Positions 62,952 to 64,000 of a stretch of DNA of 64,000 bases are shown piece after piece (positions within the stretch are counted from its first letter, which is position 1; the number at the start of each line of letters is the position of its first letter). The translations under genes were made by a program, and so were the position numbers. Below the pieces are notes generated by a model. The model had not been told where the DNA came from and did no database searches. It saw only the letters and a list, made by a program, of their open reading frames with translations. The DNA lies in NCBI GenBank assembly GCA_018333075.1, contig BORH01000002.1, positions 248,001 through 312,000 on the forward strand, read 5' to 3'. Source of the stretch: Heyndrickxia sporothermodurans. GTDB taxonomy: Bacteria > Bacillota > Bacilli > Bacillales > Bacillaceae_C.

Positions 62952-64000
62952 TTAAAGATCATTTAATAATACGATTTCTCCAGTTACAGCGTGGATGCCG
63001 TATTCACTATCTAGTTTTCCACATAAAATGAATTGTTGATTTTTGTCATCATATACATAGGTTGGTTTTAATTCAATCATGTGTTTTAAACGTTCATATG
63101 CAGTTTCCTTTTCTACTTTAATTGGATCAGTACGTTCATAGCTATCATACAATTCAATTAAAGGCATGTTGTCCATGTAATTATGTACCTTAAGAGTTTT
63201 TGATTCAATCATGATAAGTAGTTTTCTTTGGAATATTTGATTACTTTGTTCAAAACTCCTTAATGTCGCATAAATATATCCGTGATCCCGATGAAGTGTT
63301 CTAAGGACCCATTTCTCTGAGTCATTTGGATATACTTCACGTAAAAAATCGTCTACTAAGCTCTCACATTGTTTCTTTTCCACATCAGTTATTGGCATTG
63401 CATCTGGATGTGGTTCAGACGCTAGTGCTTGCTCAATAGTAATTTCTTTTTGAAAATTTAATGGAATTCTTTCAAATTTATTTTGTTGACAGCAATCCTG
63501 CCACTTCAAACGCTTATCGATTGTTATTTCTCTATTGCTTTTTAATAAATCAAAAGGGATTGTCGTACTCCCGTTATTGGTAATAAATATTTCTTCTATC
63601 CCGTATACAGGTATTAACTTCTGATCTTTTTCAGATGGAAATTCTATCAACTTCAATTGATTTAGTATGATAGATTTAACACTTTCAGGTTTTAGAGAAT
63701 AGTTTTCTATCTTTACCTGATCCTTAGTTGGGAATGGGTTATATACTGAATAATGAAGCAGTCTCCCTTTACTATCACATTCGATTTCTATTTGCCCTGA
63801 TGGAGATACGGAAGTTCCATTAATAACTGATTGAAAATGAACTCTATTCTTCTCCTCGGTCGTAAGTATAAATTGCTCACCAAATTTCAAACCAGTTTCC
63901 GCCTCAATAAACTTTACCGTCTCATCTAAACAAAACGATTTGAAGACGGGTTCGGTAACATACGTATTTCCTCCAACAAAAATAATGCTTTCGGTCTGAC
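62952..64000 (-). CDS. YcdB/YcdC-like domain protein (partial, cut by right edge)
   Basis: The minus frame is open from the right edge to TAA at 62952, so the N-terminus is missing; a TTG at 63890 is internal. The C-terminal 350 residues hold beta-rich repeats (INGTSVSPSGQIEIECDSKG, LHYSVYNPFPTKDQV) and helical spacers (SEPHPDAMPITDVEKKQC). They resemble the YcdB/YcdC repeated domain of Bacillus as I remember it, in proteins with propeptide-like PepSY folds. Function is unknown. A piece of the palindromic repeat follows directly. Confidence 0.45.
   Translation of the reverse strand, partial: QTESIIFVGGNTYVTEPVFKSFCLDETVKFIEAETGLKFGEQFILTTEEKNRVHFQSVINGTSVSPSGQIEIECDSKGRLLHYSVYNPFPTKDQVKIENYSLKPESVKSIILNQLKLIEFPSEKDQKLIPVYGIEEIFITNNGSTTIPFDLLKSNREITIDKRLKWQDCCQQNKFERIPLNFQKEITIEQALASEPHPDAMPITDVEKKQCESLVDDFLREVYPNDSEKWVLRTLHRDHGYIYATLRSFEQSNQIFQRKLLIMIESKTLKVHNYMDNMPLIELYDSYERTDPIKVEKETAYERLKHMIELKPTYVYDDKNQQFILCGKLDSEYGIHAVTGEIVLLNDL

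Noticed and set aside
1-64000. CRISPR arrays, tRNA or rRNA genes
   Set aside because: No regularly spaced direct repeats, no cloverleaf-like sequences and no conserved rRNA stretches were recognised while reading.

Overview
The window is chromosomal DNA of a low-GC, aerobic, endospore-forming Bacillaceae (Bacillus-like) bacterium. The signs are an alpha/beta-type SASP gene, a qoxABCD aa3-type quinol oxidase operon, YkyA-like and YlbC-like proteins, a PrsW-family protease, BlaI/BlaR1 control, AT-rich codons, strong AGGAGG ribosome sites with frequent TTG and GTG starts, and many short operons closed by intrinsic terminators. The genus cannot be fixed from the sequence alone. No rRNA, tRNA or CRISPR array was seen.

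Layout, left to right. 1-2.7 kb: start of a sorbitol PTS operon (sorbitol-6-phosphate dehydrogenase, then a PRD activator cut by the left edge). 2.9-7.1 kb: a YkyA-like lipoprotein, a peptidoglycan/polysaccharide deacetylase, a decayed membrane-protein gene and an aldo/keto reductase. 7.1-12.6 kb: an accessory stretch with a decayed tyrosine recombinase, a VWA lipoprotein, and a two-gene toxin/immunity module in which a PrsW-type intramembrane protease is fused to a C-terminal nuclease-toxin-like domain. 12.8-19.5 kb: an SDR, an rRNA methyltransferase, a PadR/DUF4188 operon and an MFS transporter. 19.7-23.8 kb: qoxABCD behind an FNR-type box. 24-30 kb: small enzymes, a DUF1646 transporter with a structured leader (candidate Na+ riboswitch), SstT, and an ADP-ribosylglycohydrolase.

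30.5-38.8 kb is the most striking region: a beta-lactam response island, all on the minus strand. It holds a secreted class A beta-lactamase of higher GC, blaR1-blaI, a MecA/PBP3-like class B PBP, an elongation-type class B PBP, and what may be a decayed second repressor gene. Five BlaI-type dyads (TACTACA-nn-TGTAGTA type) mark each promoter. The island resembles the staphylococcal mec and bla loci combined into one regulon: sensor, repressor, hydrolytic enzyme and two replacement transpeptidases.

39-64 kb: a Bcr/CflA exporter, a frameshifted IS200/IS605-type insertion sequence, a large SEC-C protein, a secreted M6 protease, a YlbC-like CAP protein, a SASP, a YiiX-like papain-fold protein with a propeller lipoprotein, Mug glycosylase, an alpha/beta hydrolase, a ResC-like haem protein without ResB, an ArsD-like pair, a glycosyltransferase, a SUKH immunity gene broken by a stop codon, an orphan PAS histidine kinase, a macrodomain protein and a gene cut by the right edge. 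A 27-bp palindromic repeat built on GGGACA/TGTCCC is scattered through intergenic DNA (five full copies and one partial). One copy encodes the tail of the hydrolase.
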